Translations under genes and position numbers: made by a program
Origin: Alphaproteobacteria bacterium
Lineage (GTDB): Bacteria > Pseudomonadota > Alphaproteobacteria > UBA2966
Assembly (NCBI GenBank): GCA_018654745.1
Contig: JABILA010000014.1
Location: 1-40,503, forward strand
Direction: 5' to 3'
Length of the DNA: 40,503 nt
Shown: positions 17,234 to 26,534 of the stretch, piece by piece
How the letters are laid out: each line of letters starts with the position of its first letter
Numbering within the stretch: position 1 is the first letter of the stretch
The notes under the pieces: model-generated
What the model saw: the letters and a program-made list of their open reading frames with translations, nothing else
The model's database searches: none
What the model was told of the DNA's origin: nothing

Positions 17234-18139
17234 TCAGGCGGACAACTTCCGGCGATCTTCCTCTGCCTCTGACAACAACCAGTTCCTGAAGGTGGCGATC
17301 TTCGGCAACTGGGCTGTCGCCTTTGGGCACACAATCCAGTAGGCGTAGGATACCGGCAAGGCCAGTTCAAAGGGCCGCACCAGTCGCCCATTAATCAGAT
17401 CATGAGCAGCAAGACCGGTTCGAGCCAGGGCAACGCCCTGACCATCGACGGCAGCATCCAGAATAATACTGGCCTGGTTCAGCACCGGGCCGCGTGATAA
17501 ATCGGCATCTTTGACACCCGCCGCATCCAGCCACTTGGACCAGTCCTGGCGGTTATCCAGATGCAATAACGGAAGCTTGGCCAGGTCGGCAGGCTGTCGC
17601 AATCCCTTGTGCCCTTCCAGCAGTCTCGGGCTGCATACCGGCAATAATTCCTCGGTATAAAGCTGCACCGAATCCATGCCCCTGGATGGCCCCACGCTGT
17701 GACGCACAGCGATATCCACATCCTCTCGGGCAAAATCGATATGATGAAGGGTGGCACTGACGCGAAGATCGATATCCGGATAGGTCTCTGCAAATCGACC
17801 AAGACGATGCACCAGCCACTTGGAAGCAAAATTGGGTGACGTACTGACTGTCAACACACCCGTACTCTGGCGCTGCTGCAGCCGTTCTGTGCCCAGGGCA
17901 ATCCGGTCAAGTGCATCGCGGATGACCTCCAGATAGTCCCGACCCGTTTCCGTGATTACCAGACGCCGGGCCTCGCGCTGAAAAAGCTTGAGCCCGAGTT
18001 CAGCTTCCAGCGCCTTGACCTGATGACTGACGGCTCCTTGCGTAACACACAATTCCTCCGCCGCACGCGTGAAGCTTTCATGACGTGCCGCCGCTTCAAA
18101 AGCCTTCAAGCCGTTCATGGGCGGCAATCGCCTGGCCAT
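17234..18139 (-). CDS. LysR-family transcriptional regulator, GcvA-like
   Basis: A 301-residue regulator. The N-terminal winged helix-turn-helix reads R-L-P-P-M-N-G-L-K-A-F-E-A-A-A-R-H-E-S-F, then T-R-A-A-E-E-L-C-V-T-Q-G-A-V-S-H-Q-V-K (recognition helix about residues 31-50), which is the GcvA subgroup pattern. The periplasmic-binding-like effector domain follows from about residue 90 (L-T-V-S-T-S-P-N-F-A-S-K-W-L-V). GcvA itself controls the glycine cleavage operon, but here the gene is about 21 kb from gcvPB and stands divergent to a DUF1127 gene, so its target is not clear. A 7-bp inverted repeat overlaps its ribosome site, which fits self-regulation. Confidence 0.92.
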   Translation of the reverse strand: MARRLPPMNGLKAFEAAARHESFTRAAEELCVTQGAVSHQVKALEAELGLKLFQREARRLVITETGRDYLEVIRDALDRIALGTERLQQRQSTGVLTVSTSPNFASKWLVHRLGRFAETYPDIDLRVSATLHHIDFAREDVDIAVRHSVGPSRGMDSVQLYTEELLPVCSPRLLEGHKGLRQPADLAKLPLLHLDNRQDWSKWLDAAGVKDADLSRGPVLNQASIILDAAVDGQGVALARTGLAAHDLINGRLVRPFELALPVSYAYWIVCPKATAQLPKIATFRNWLLSEAEEDRRKLSA

Positions 18140-18147
18140 ATCAATCT

Positions 18148-18170
18148 CCTGAGACTTAGTTTTTCTCAGG
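18148..18170. promoter_or_regulatory. Inverted repeat at the LysR gene start
   Basis: CCTGAGA (18148-18154) and TCTCAGG (18164-18170) form a perfect 7-bp inverted repeat with a 9-base spacer. The half nearest the gene overlaps the minus-strand ribosome site AGGAG that serves the ATG at 18139. A LysR dimer bound here would repress its own gene and might also act on the divergent DUF1127 gene 100 bases away. An RNA hairpin masking the ribosome site is the alternative. Confidence 0.5.
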
Positions 18171-18270
18171 CAAGGTAGAGAATTGATGCTTTGTGGACAA
18201 GGGAATAATTGGCTTATTTATGCGCTTGAAGAGAGGGATTTACCCCTACTCAAATTATGGAGACTGAATA

Positions 18271-18471
18271 ATGTTAATTAAAACGCACTACATGTCCGCA
18301 TCATCCCACCAGCCGGAAAGCGGGTTCTCTGTATTCGGCTTGATCGTCAACTGGATGGATCGTCGCAATCAAAGACTGGCCCTGAAGGACCTGGACCAGA
18401 GATTGCTGAAAGATATTGGCGTCTCTGACGGCGCCAGGGCACATGAGATAAACAAGCCGTTCTGGCGTTAA
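18271..18471 (+). CDS. DUF1127-domain small protein
   Basis: A 66-residue protein whose C-terminal half is a DUF1127 domain: W-M-D-R-R-N-Q-R-L-A-L-K-D-L-D-Q-R-L-L-K-D-I-G-V-S. DUF1127 proteins are short, basic and numerous in alphaproteobacteria; some bind RNA and influence phosphate and carbon metabolism, as reported for Agrobacterium and Rhodobacter. The gene is divergent from a GcvA-like regulator, a pairing that often implies control of the small gene by its neighbour. GGAG lies 8 bases before ATG 18271. It converges on the DUF3830 gene with only 7 bases between stops, and no terminator is visible there. Confidence 0.85.
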   Translation: MLIKTHYMSASSHQPESGFSVFGLIVNWMDRRNQRLALKDLDQRLLKDIGVSDGARAHEINKPFWR

Positions 18472-18478
18472 GAAAATT

Positions 18479-18892
18479 TCATGCAGCGGAGAAGACGATA
18501 TCCTGCGCGCCTTCCCACAGGACAAGGCGTCCAAATTCAGCCAGGTTTTCCTGTCCTTCCACAACGGTCAGGAAATGATTGCCGGCAAGATCACCCATCT
18601 TGCTGGCAAAACTGGAACTGCCATAGGCGAACAGGATTTCCGTTTCGCTGAAACCGCCTGGATAGAGCAGGATATCCCCACGCGAGGGATGCACCGTATG
18701 ATTTTCGAAATCCAGGTTCATCTCAAAATCACCCAGCGGCACCCACACGGCCTCGCCGCTCCAGCGGGAATGGATGACCTTGTTGGTGAAGGGCAAAAGG
18801 TCACAAAACCGGGCGCAGGTTTTTGGGGCGGCAACCAGTTCAAGTTTTGCCTTGAACAAAAAAGGCCCGGCCTGAACGTTCAAGAATTCCAT
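18479..18892 (-). CDS. DUF3830 (cyclophilin-like) protein
   Basis: A 137-residue protein with the DUF3830 pattern: an opening strand L-F-K-A-K-L-E, then H-S-R-W-S-G-E-A-V-W-V-P-L-G in the first third, H-P-S-R-G-D-I-L-L-Y-P-G-G in the middle and the later I-L-F-A-Y-G. The family has a cyclophilin-like beta barrel and often lies next to amidohydrolase or catabolic genes; no such neighbours occur here. It is divergent from the GFA gene across 88 bases. The enzyme function, if any, is unknown. Confidence 0.8.
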   Translation of the reverse strand: MEFLNVQAGPFLFKAKLELVAAPKTCARFCDLLPFTNKVIHSRWSGEAVWVPLGDFEMNLDFENHTVHPSRGDILLYPGGFSETEILFAYGSSSFASKMGDLAGNHFLTVVEGQENLAEFGRLVLWEGAQDIVFSAA

Positions 18893-18980
18893 ATCAAATC
18901 ACCTGCAAAAAGTTCATCATCAGAACATAACCATTACAACGTAGCGTCGTGTCGCTGCCTGAACATAGCGGAATTAACAC

Positions 18981-19454
18981 ATGAATGAAGTCGTCGAAAT
19001 GTCTGGGTCATGCCAATGCGGAAATATTCGCTATCACATTCATAGTGCATCGGTACTTTCTGTCGCCTGCCATTGCAACGATTGTCGCAAACAATCCGGC
19101 AGTGCCTTTGCTGTATCACTTGTGGTGAAAAGCGATGACGCCGAATTTTCGGGTCGCCTGAAAACCTGGGAACGCATGACGGATACCGGACGTCGCAACA
19201 AAGCCTGGTTTTGCGCGGACTGCGGCAACCGTATTTATCACCAGGACCCGGACGCGCCGCAGGTTGTCCGCATTCGCGCCGGCACCCTGGATACATCCCA
19301 GATCCCGGAACCAACGGTCCACGTTTTCACGGCACGAAAAATGCCCTGGCTGACATTTCCGGAATACGTGACCCTGTTTGAAGGCCAGCCTGACGCCGAC
19401 CAATTATATGCAGCATTGAATGACGCTGCACTCAATCCGGATGCGGCAGATTAA
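18981..19454 (+). CDS. GFA-family (CENP-V/Mss4-fold) zinc protein
   Basis: A 157-residue protein of the glutathione-dependent formaldehyde-activating (GFA) fold. Zinc ligands are visible as C11-x-C13 (G-S-C-Q-C-G), C-x-C-x2-C (A-C-H-C-N-D-C-R-K) and C-x2-C (W-F-C-A-D-C-G), the full set. Most GFA-type proteins outside methylotrophs do not act on formaldehyde, so the substrate is open. Its stop codon overlaps the stop of the convergent tyrA gene: both stops are read from the same TTAA at 19451-19454. Confidence 0.88.
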   Translation: MNEVVEMSGSCQCGNIRYHIHSASVLSVACHCNDCRKQSGSAFAVSLVVKSDDAEFSGRLKTWERMTDTGRRNKAWFCADCGNRIYHQDPDAPQVVRIRAGTLDTSQIPEPTVHVFTARKMPWLTFPEYVTLFEGQPDADQLYAALNDAALNPDAAD

Positions 19455-20395
19455 TCTTCCGGTGGTTTCGGCACTTCGGCCTGACCGGCTGCAACAACCT
19501 CGCGGCGGATTTTCCGGGTGCGGGTAAACAGATCAAACAGGATGTCGCCATCGCCCCAGCGGATCGCCCGTTGCAGGGCCGTCAGGTCTTCGCTGAACCG
19601 GCCCAGCATTTCCAGCACGGCTTCCTTGTTATTCAAAAACACATCGCGCCACATCGTCGGATCAGATGCAGCGATACGGGTGAAGTCATGAAAACCACCA
19701 CCGGCATATTTGATCACTTCCGAGCGCGTGACCTCTTCCATATCATTGGCGGTACCAACGATGTTATAGGCAATCAGGTGTGGCAGGTGTGAGGTCACAG
19801 CCAGCACCAGATCATGGTGTTTGGCATCCATGAATTCGACCTTGCTGTTCAGGCGTTGCCACAGGGCAGCTAACCGGTCGACAGCGGTCTGATCAGTGCC
19901 CGGAGGCGGTGTCAGGATGCACCAGTGATCTTCAAACAATTCGGCGAAACCGGCATCCGGTCCTGAATTTTCTGTACCGGCAACGGGGTGCCCCGGAATG
20001 AAATGAACGCCTTCAGGCACATGCGGTCCAACATCACGCACAACGGCGGATTTGACCGAACCGACATCCGTCAGTGTTGATCCGGGCTTGAGGTTCGCCG
20101 CAATCAATGCCGCCATTTCGCCGCTGGCACCAACCGGTGTGCCAATGACAACCAGGTCCGCATCCTTGACGATTTCAGCTGCATCGGTGCTGCCCTCGGA
20201 AATAAACCCAAGCTCCAGCGCCCGGTCAACTGATCCCTGACTGCGTGAATAACCAACAACTTCGTCGGCCAGACCGTGGCGCAATATACCCCATGCGAGC
20301 GAGCCATTAATCAGCCCGACACCCAGCAAGGCGACACGCTTGTACAAGGCACCGCTGGCAAATTCACTTTCTTCCGTCAAATCAGGAATTGACAT
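19451..20395 (-). CDS. tyrA: Prephenate/arogenate dehydrogenase
   Basis: NAD(P)-dependent oxidative decarboxylation of prephenate or arogenate in tyrosine synthesis. The Rossmann motif is L-L-G-V-G-L-I-N-G-S-L-A near residues 23-35. The dehydrogenase marks V-G-S-V-K-S, H-P-V-A-G-T-E-N-S-G and the catalytic-region A-V-T-S-H-L-P-H are all intact. At 314 residues it is a stand-alone enzyme without a chorismate mutase or ACT domain. It follows hisC by 26 bases on the same strand, the usual alphaproteobacterial hisC-tyrC order. Prephenate versus arogenate preference cannot be decided by eye. Confidence 0.95.
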   Translation of the reverse strand: MSIPDLTEESEFASGALYKRVALLGVGLINGSLAWGILRHGLADEVVGYSRSQGSVDRALELGFISEGSTDAAEIVKDADLVVIGTPVGASGEMAALIAANLKPGSTLTDVGSVKSAVVRDVGPHVPEGVHFIPGHPVAGTENSGPDAGFAELFEDHWCILTPPPGTDQTAVDRLAALWQRLNSKVEFMDAKHHDLVLAVTSHLPHLIAYNIVGTANDMEEVTRSEVIKYAGGGFHDFTRIAASDPTMWRDVFLNNKEAVLEMLGRFSEDLTALQRAIRWGDGDILFDLFTRTRKIRREVVAAGQAEVPKPPED

Positions 20396-20421
20396 GTATC
20401 AGCTCACATCTTCTTTACACG

Positions 20422-21504
20422 TTACTTTGCACGGAATGTGCCAAGGGCTTCGTCTACAGCGCGACATTCATCGCCTGTACCAACTGTTATGCGCAAGTGA
20501 TCACCCAGGCCATAAGCCCGCATGTCACGCACCAGAAGACCGTGTTTTTCAAGATGCGCAATGGCAGCATCGGCATCAGCTTCGTCGCGGAATTTCACCA
20601 TCATGAAATTGGTGACACTGGGGACAACACCATAGCCCTGGTCCTTGATGCTGGTTTCCAGCCACTGTCGCCACTCTTCATTGTGGGCGACAACGCGATC
20701 AACAAAGTCCTGATCATCCAGGGCGGCGATACCCGCTGCCTGTGCCGGGGCCGTGACGTTAAAAGGTCCCCGCAATCTGTTCAGCACATCGGCGACCTGG
20801 GCCGGGGCATAACACCAGCCAAGACGCACAGCGGCCAAACCATAGGCTTTCGAGAACGTGCGTGTGATCACGATATTTTCATTCTCACGCGCAAGATCAA
20901 TCGAAGATGTGAAATCGTCCGCTGTGACATATTCGGCATAGGCTTCGTCGATGACCAGAAGAATGTCATCCCGCAAACCGGCATGCAGGCGACGTACTTC
21001 TTCTTCGGTGACATACGTGCCGACAGCCCCTGGATTGGTCAAAAACACAATCCGGGTCTTGTCAGTGACCGCTGCCAGCATGGCATCAACATCGGCCCGG
21101 CAATCAACTTCGGGTGCCGTTGTCGGTGTCGCACCCGCTCCCAGTGAGGCCAGGCGATAAACCACAAAACCGTGCTGGTGGAATAATACTTCTTCGTCCT
21201 GACCGGCATAGGCCCGTGTCAGCATATAAAGAACTTCGTCCGAACCATCGCCGCAAACGATGCGATCCATCTCCAGATTGTGACGGGCGGCCAGGGCTTC
21301 ACGCAATTCCGTGGCACCACCATCCGGATAGCGATGCAGGTCGGTTGCCACAGACTGATAGGCAGCTATGGCTTTATCACTACAGCCAAGGGCGCATTCG
21401 TTGGAAGAAAGTTTGATGCTTCGGTTAGCGCCTTCAGCTTTTGAGGCACCACCAACATAGGCCGGGGCTTGCAGGATACCCGGGCGCGGTTCAGGTCCGC
21501 TCAT
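20422..21504 (-). CDS. hisC: Histidinol-phosphate aminotransferase (HisC)
   Basis: PLP-dependent class I/II aminotransferase of histidine synthesis; in hisC-tyrA clusters the enzyme may also act on aromatic keto acids. PLP Lys is Lys219 in R-T-F-S-K-A-Y-G-L-A, followed by R-L-G-W. Asp and Tyr ligands lie in V-I-D-E-A-Y-A-E-Y. One oddity: the family's N-P-N-N-P-T-G-T loop is shortened to N-P-G-A-V-G-T-Y (about residues 157-164), one residue less and without the second Asn-Pro. The PLP-site lysine and downstream motifs are intact, so the enzyme is probably active. It starts 64 bases downstream of the chorismate mutase stop in the same direction. Confidence 0.93.
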   Translation of the reverse strand: MSGPEPRPGILQAPAYVGGASKAEGANRSIKLSSNECALGCSDKAIAAYQSVATDLHRYPDGGATELREALAARHNLEMDRIVCGDGSDEVLYMLTRAYAGQDEEVLFHQHGFVVYRLASLGAGATPTTAPEVDCRADVDAMLAAVTDKTRIVFLTNPGAVGTYVTEEEVRRLHAGLRDDILLVIDEAYAEYVTADDFTSSIDLARENENIVITRTFSKAYGLAAVRLGWCYAPAQVADVLNRLRGPFNVTAPAQAAGIAALDDQDFVDRVVAHNEEWRQWLETSIKDQGYGVVPSVTNFMMVKFRDEADADAAIAHLEKHGLLVRDMRAYGLGDHLRITVGTGDECRAVDEALGTFRAK

Positions 21505-21568
21505 CGGCTTGGTCCACTTCTTTGTTTATCATGATCAATATTGAGATCTAATTCTGGCTTGATGCAAC

Positions 21569-22468
21569 TCAGGAACCTTGTTCCTCTTCTCCGATACGAA
21601 CCGGAACTGCATATCCGCCGATCCGGACAACCCGTTCGACATCACCATCGCAGGCTTTGATAAAGCCACTCAGGCGTTTGTCTTTGGGGGCGAGATAACC
21701 GTCCACTTCGACGAGATGCAGCCACTCCGCATGATCTCCACCTTTGCCAACGGCTGAAATAATCCGGCCGGTAAATCCGGCAGCTTTCATTTCACGATGC
21801 AGCCGTGCCCGGCTGATCTGTGGGTCAGCAGCGATCACAATCAGGGAGATATCATCACCGCTGTCGGCGTGATCAATCGGCGCCAGCGCCAGGGCGCCCA
21901 TGCCTTCGAACCAGGCACTTCGATCCTGAACAAAGGGCAGTCTTGCAATAACACGGGGTACATTTTCAGTATCAACCGCGAGATGCGACCACCAGGGATC
22001 GTCTTCGCCGTCTTGTGGCAAGGGCAGGACACCAACGGTCCCATCGCCTTCGGAAACCGCGCGTAGAACAACACCCTGACTGCGATGCAGGGTCATGGGC
22101 GTGGCAGAGCCAAACTGCATACGCGACAAATCCCAATAACCAACCGATTTTTCCGGTGCGCAAACCGCCACCTTCAAGGGGCCTTGCAGCAACGTGAAAG
22201 CTGAAATCATTTCGCGCCAGATCCGCGCCACCACAACTTCGGGCAGGCGACCATCGTGCCGGTCCAGCAATCGGCGCAGCAAACGGGCTTCACGGTCCGG
22301 GCGCATATTCAGCGAGCCCGATAAATCCGTCGCGTCAGCATCCTGGCGTTTAGCCACACCGACCTGTTCAACGACATCCGTCCGCTGCATCAAAAGATCC
22401 AGCAACTGATTGTCGATGTCATCAATTTGCTTGCGCAATTTGTCGAGGCTAACGGACTTGGGGCTCAT
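21569..22468 (-). CDS. Chorismate mutase with a degenerate prephenate-dehydratase-like C-terminus
   Basis: Residues 1-95 form an AroQ-type chorismate mutase: L-R-K-Q-I-D-D-I-D-N-Q-L-L-D-L-L-M-Q-R, with Arg12, Arg29 and Lys40 at the positions of E. coli P-protein Arg11, Arg28 and Lys39. It converts chorismate to prephenate. Residues about 105-299 resemble the layout of a prephenate dehydratase plus ACT region, but the dehydratase catalytic T-R-F motif is not visible, so this half is probably non-catalytic or regulatory. This long form is known in alphaproteobacteria. Downstream hisC and tyrA on the same strand make a compact aromatic amino-acid cluster. The 172 bases upstream hold no gene. Confidence 0.88.
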   Translation of the reverse strand: MSPKSVSLDKLRKQIDDIDNQLLDLLMQRTDVVEQVGVAKRQDADATDLSGSLNMRPDREARLLRRLLDRHDGRLPEVVVARIWREMISAFTLLQGPLKVAVCAPEKSVGYWDLSRMQFGSATPMTLHRSQGVVLRAVSEGDGTVGVLPLPQDGEDDPWWSHLAVDTENVPRVIARLPFVQDRSAWFEGMGALALAPIDHADSGDDISLIVIAADPQISRARLHREMKAAGFTGRIISAVGKGGDHAEWLHLVEVDGYLAPKDKRLSGFIKACDGDVERVVRIGGYAVPVRIGEEEQGS

Positions 22469-22640
22469 GTTATTTTGTCGGCTTTTGTTTCTATTCAGGC
22501 GATTATTTCGCGAGGCGGATAGTAGTAGTCCTGAATCCCCCCGAAAGACAAGGTAAACATTGACTTTATTGCCTTTTTCGATGCCCTGGAATACGGCTAA
22601 AGATCAGTGGATCAATTGACAAATGTCAGGAGCCACCAAA

Positions 22641-23438
22641 TCAACCCTGTTTATCTTGCCTGATTTTTGCAGAAAACAGGGAGCTTGTTTTCTTTGATAT
22701 CGTTGTCGTTGTGACGCCACCCTGCAGTGGTCGTCTGGCCGCTCTGGCTTTTTTCAGCTTGCGTGGCTGGCTCTGCGGGGTAATGGCATAGACCTGTTTT
22801 CCGGCCTCGACGATCAGAACACCGGCCAGCCCCAGTCCCCAGCGCCTGCCCATACGCTCAAACAACTGGGCCGCGCGCAAAACAACCCGCCACCGGCCCG
22901 GCGGTACAAACAAGGCCGGTTCGACAATTGCCGGAGAAAAGTCTGCTTCGCGCAATAATCGCGTCAGCTGGGGCGGCGACCACGGCCGTCCGTGTCCAAA
23001 AGGCGTCGATTCAAACCGTGCCCATATTCCCCGGCGGTTGGGCACCACCACCAACAAGCGGCCAGGTGGAGTCAGAATACGCCAGATTTCTTCCAACAAG
23101 GGGCCAATTTGCTCAGCGTTCTCGACTTCGTGAACAAGCAGCACACGATCCACCGATTCATCCGGAAAGGGCAATTCCCGCTCTTCTGACAATACCACCA
23201 GGTTTGCACCATCGCGTGGCCAGTGCACAACGCCCTGGGTTGCCGGCATGACGGCCAGTGTCCGTTCTGATTCTTCGCGAAACGGCAGCAGATAAGGCGT
23301 TGCATAGCCAATACCAAGCACCCGCAAGCCCTTGACGTCAGGCCAGGCGGCACGCACACGACGGCGAATAATGCGCTGCGCCACCTGTCCGAGGTGACTG
23401 GCATAAAAATGGGCGAGATCGATAACATCAGGACGCAT
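22641..23438 (-). CDS. Class I SAM-dependent methyltransferase
   Basis: A 265-residue methyltransferase with a type-11 core: motif I is weak (V-L-G-I-G-Y-A-T-P-Y), motif II region is L-A-V-M-P-A, motif IV is V-D-R-V-L-L-V-H-E-V-E-N-A, and motif V-VI is P-G-R-L-L-V-V-V-P-N-R-R-G. The C-terminal 60 residues are very basic (many Lys and Arg), suggesting contact with nucleic acid or acidic membrane lipid. It is divergent from gloB across 105 bases, a pairing that I recall in many alphaproteobacteria. The substrate is unknown. Confidence 0.87.
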   Translation of the reverse strand: MRPDVIDLAHFYASHLGQVAQRIIRRRVRAAWPDVKGLRVLGIGYATPYLLPFREESERTLAVMPATQGVVHWPRDGANLVVLSEERELPFPDESVDRVLLVHEVENAEQIGPLLEEIWRILTPPGRLLVVVPNRRGIWARFESTPFGHGRPWSPPQLTRLLREADFSPAIVEPALFVPPGRWRVVLRAAQLFERMGRRWGLGLAGVLIVEAGKQVYAITPQSQPRKLKKARAARRPLQGGVTTTTISKKTSSLFSAKIRQDKQG

Positions 23439-23543
23439 GGCAAAAGTTTATCATTGAAAGTAACCACTTGGGAATGAACCTGATTGGCAGCACCGCCAGA
23501 CATGCTATAAAATCCGTTCATTATTTATACAGGGAGTTCCCAC

Positions 23544-24314
23544 GTGGCTCATATCGACGTCGTTCAGATACCCGTTCTGTCAGATAATTATGTCTATCTC
23601 GCCCGTGATGAAGAAAGCGGCACCTGCGGTGTTGTCGACCCTGCCGTCGGCGGCCCGGTTATCGCTGAACTGGAGAAACGCGGCTGGACCCTGGACTGGA
23701 TCATCAACACGCATCACCATGGTGATCACACTGGTGCCAATCTGGAACTGAAAGAAAAATACGGCTGCCAGATCGTTGGCCCCCGGCTTGAGCAACAACG
23801 CATTCCAGGCATCGACCAGGCCGTCGGTGACGGCGATACATTTTCCCTCGGTAATTCCGTAGCAAAAGTCTATGACGTGCCGGGACACACTGCCGGTCAT
23901 AATGCCTACTGGTTTGAAGATTCGGATACCCTGTTCTGCGGCGATACCCTTTTCGCTCTCGGCTGTGGCCGGGTCTTTGAAGGCACCCACGAACAAATGT
24001 GGACGTCTCTCGACAAACTGCGGGGCCTGCCCGCAGCGACAAAAATCTATTGCGCCCACGAATATACCGAAGCCAACCTGAATTTCGCCCTGAGCGTCGA
24101 GCCTGCCAACTCGACCCTGGTCAGTCGCGGTAATCAAATCCGGGCCTTGCGCGCTGAGGGAAAACCCACAGTTCCATCGACCATGGGTGATGAGCTGGCC
24201 ACAAACCCGTTTGTGCGTGCAGATCAGGAAGCCTTGCAAATTGCGGTGGGGATGCCGGGGTCGGACCCTGTCTCGGTCTTCGCCGAAGTCCGTACCCGCA
24301 AGGATAATTTTTGA
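23544..24314 (+). CDS. gloB: Hydroxyacylglutathione hydrolase (glyoxalase II)
   Basis: Hydrolyses S-D-lactoylglutathione to lactate and glutathione, the second step of methylglyoxal detoxification. The metallo-beta-lactamase signature T-H-H-H-G-D-H-T-G (about residues 56-64) supplies metal ligands for two metal ions; further ligands are in G-H-T-A-G-H, F-C-G-D-T-L-F and C-A-H-E-Y-T. The C-terminal HAGH domain with R-x-x-K-D-N-F is present. At 256 residues it is normal. GTG 23544 has AGGGAG 8 bases upstream. It is followed 4 bases later by a cupin gene. Confidence 0.96.
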   Translation: MAHIDVVQIPVLSDNYVYLARDEESGTCGVVDPAVGGPVIAELEKRGWTLDWIINTHHHGDHTGANLELKEKYGCQIVGPRLEQQRIPGIDQAVGDGDTFSLGNSVAKVYDVPGHTAGHNAYWFEDSDTLFCGDTLFALGCGRVFEGTHEQMWTSLDKLRGLPAATKIYCAHEYTEANLNFALSVEPANSTLVSRGNQIRALRAEGKPTVPSTMGDELATNPFVRADQEALQIAVGMPGSDPVSVFAEVRTRKDNF

Positions 24315-24318
24315 TCAC

Positions 24319-24750
24319 ATGAGCGATTTGCCTGCCAAAGCCCGCGCTATAATCGAACGCCTTGGCCTGGCCCCTCATCCCGAAGGTGGACATTTTGCCG
24401 AAACCTGGCGGGACGCGTCAAAATCCAGCCGGGGAACCGGCACCGCAATCTATTATCTGTTGACGGCGGGAGAACGATCTCACTGGCACCGGGTAGATGC
24501 CACAGAAATCTGGCACTACTACGCTGGCGACCCGCTCAGACTTTCCATCAGCGAAGATGGCGTTTCAAACATTACCCATCTGTTGGGACCTGACTTGTCG
24601 GCAGGTCATGACCCGCAAATCATTGTCCCTGAGCAGGCCTGGCAAAGTGCTGTATCATCTGGCGACTGGACCCTGGTGGGTTGTACCGTCAGCCCGGCCT
24701 TTGAATTTGCAGGCTTTGAAATGGCAGCACCCGAATGGCAGCCCGGTTAA
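24319..24750 (+). CDS. Cupin (DUF985) protein
   Basis: A 143-residue single-cupin protein of the DUF985/YML079w type: L-G-L-A-P-H-P-E-G-G-H-F-A-E-T-W, then A-I-Y-Y-L-L-T, and S-H-W-H-R-V-D-A-T-E-I-W-H-Y-Y-A-G, which is the cupin metal motif. The family has a known fold but no agreed reaction. The frame stays open upstream, but that part overlaps gloB out of frame; ATG 24319 (M-S-D-L-P-A-K-A-R) just after the gloB stop is the sensible start. Its 3' end overlaps rnhB by 16 bases. Confidence 0.88.
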   Translation: MSDLPAKARAIIERLGLAPHPEGGHFAETWRDASKSSRGTGTAIYYLLTAGERSHWHRVDATEIWHYYAGDPLRLSISEDGVSNITHLLGPDLSAGHDPQIIVPEQAWQSAVSSGDWTLVGCTVSPAFEFAGFEMAAPEWQPG

Positions 24751-25379
24751 AAGGCAAACTGCAAGACTTGCCAAACCTGGCATTTGAACAGGCGCATAGC
24801 GGTCTGGTCGCCGGGGTCGATGAGGCCGGACGTGGTCCCTGGGCCGGACCGGTGGTCGCAGCTGCTGTCATTCTGGATCAGGATGACATTCCGCCAGGCA
24901 TGAACGATTCCAAGAAACTCAGCGCCAAAAGACGTGAGGCGTTATATGACCCCATTCTGGCCAGCGCCCGTGCTGCTGTTGGCATGGCGTCCGTCGCCGA
25001 GATTGACGAGCTGAATATCCTCGGCGCCACCATGCTGGCCATGCGCCGGGCCTTGCGGGGTTTGTTTGACTGTGACCAGCAAGGCCCGGATTTCGCCTTG
25101 ATTGACGGCAATCGCCTGCCCCCTGATCTACCCTGTGGGGCTGAAACAATTATCAAAGGCGATGGTAAATCCCTGTCCATAGCAGCTGCGTCCATCGTGG
25201 CAAAAGTGACACGTGATCGCCTCATGGGGGCGCTTGATTTGCAGTTTCCAGGCTATGGATGGAAAAAAAATCAGGGCTATGGCACGGCGGAACACCAGCA
25301 AGCATTGCAACATCTAGGGGTTACAGTTCACCATCGCACATCATTTGCCCCAATCCAAAAACTTATTAAAATTTCGTAA
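24735..25379 (+). CDS. rnhB: Ribonuclease HII
   Basis: Removes RNA primers and single ribonucleotides from DNA by cutting RNA-DNA junctions. The first two acidic catalytic residues are Asp29 and Glu30 in G-V-D-E-A-G-R-G-P-W-A-G-P-V, the family signature. The N-D-S-K-K-L-S motif, I-D-G-N-R-L-P (third acid) and A-A-A-S-I-V-A-K-V-T-R-D are in order. At 214 residues it is typical. It begins inside the end of the cupin gene and is followed 59 bases later by ccrM, a common alphaproteobacterial pairing. Confidence 0.95.
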   Translation: MAARLKGKLQDLPNLAFEQAHSGLVAGVDEAGRGPWAGPVVAAAVILDQDDIPPGMNDSKKLSAKRREALYDPILASARAAVGMASVAEIDELNILGATMLAMRRALRGLFDCDQQGPDFALIDGNRLPPDLPCGAETIIKGDGKSLSIAAASIVAKVTRDRLMGALDLQFPGYGWKKNQGYGTAEHQQALQHLGVTVHHRTSFAPIQKLIKIS

Positions 25380-25386
25380 CTATCTG

Positions 25387-26530
<1,144 letters not shown>

Positions 26531-26534
26531 TCTG

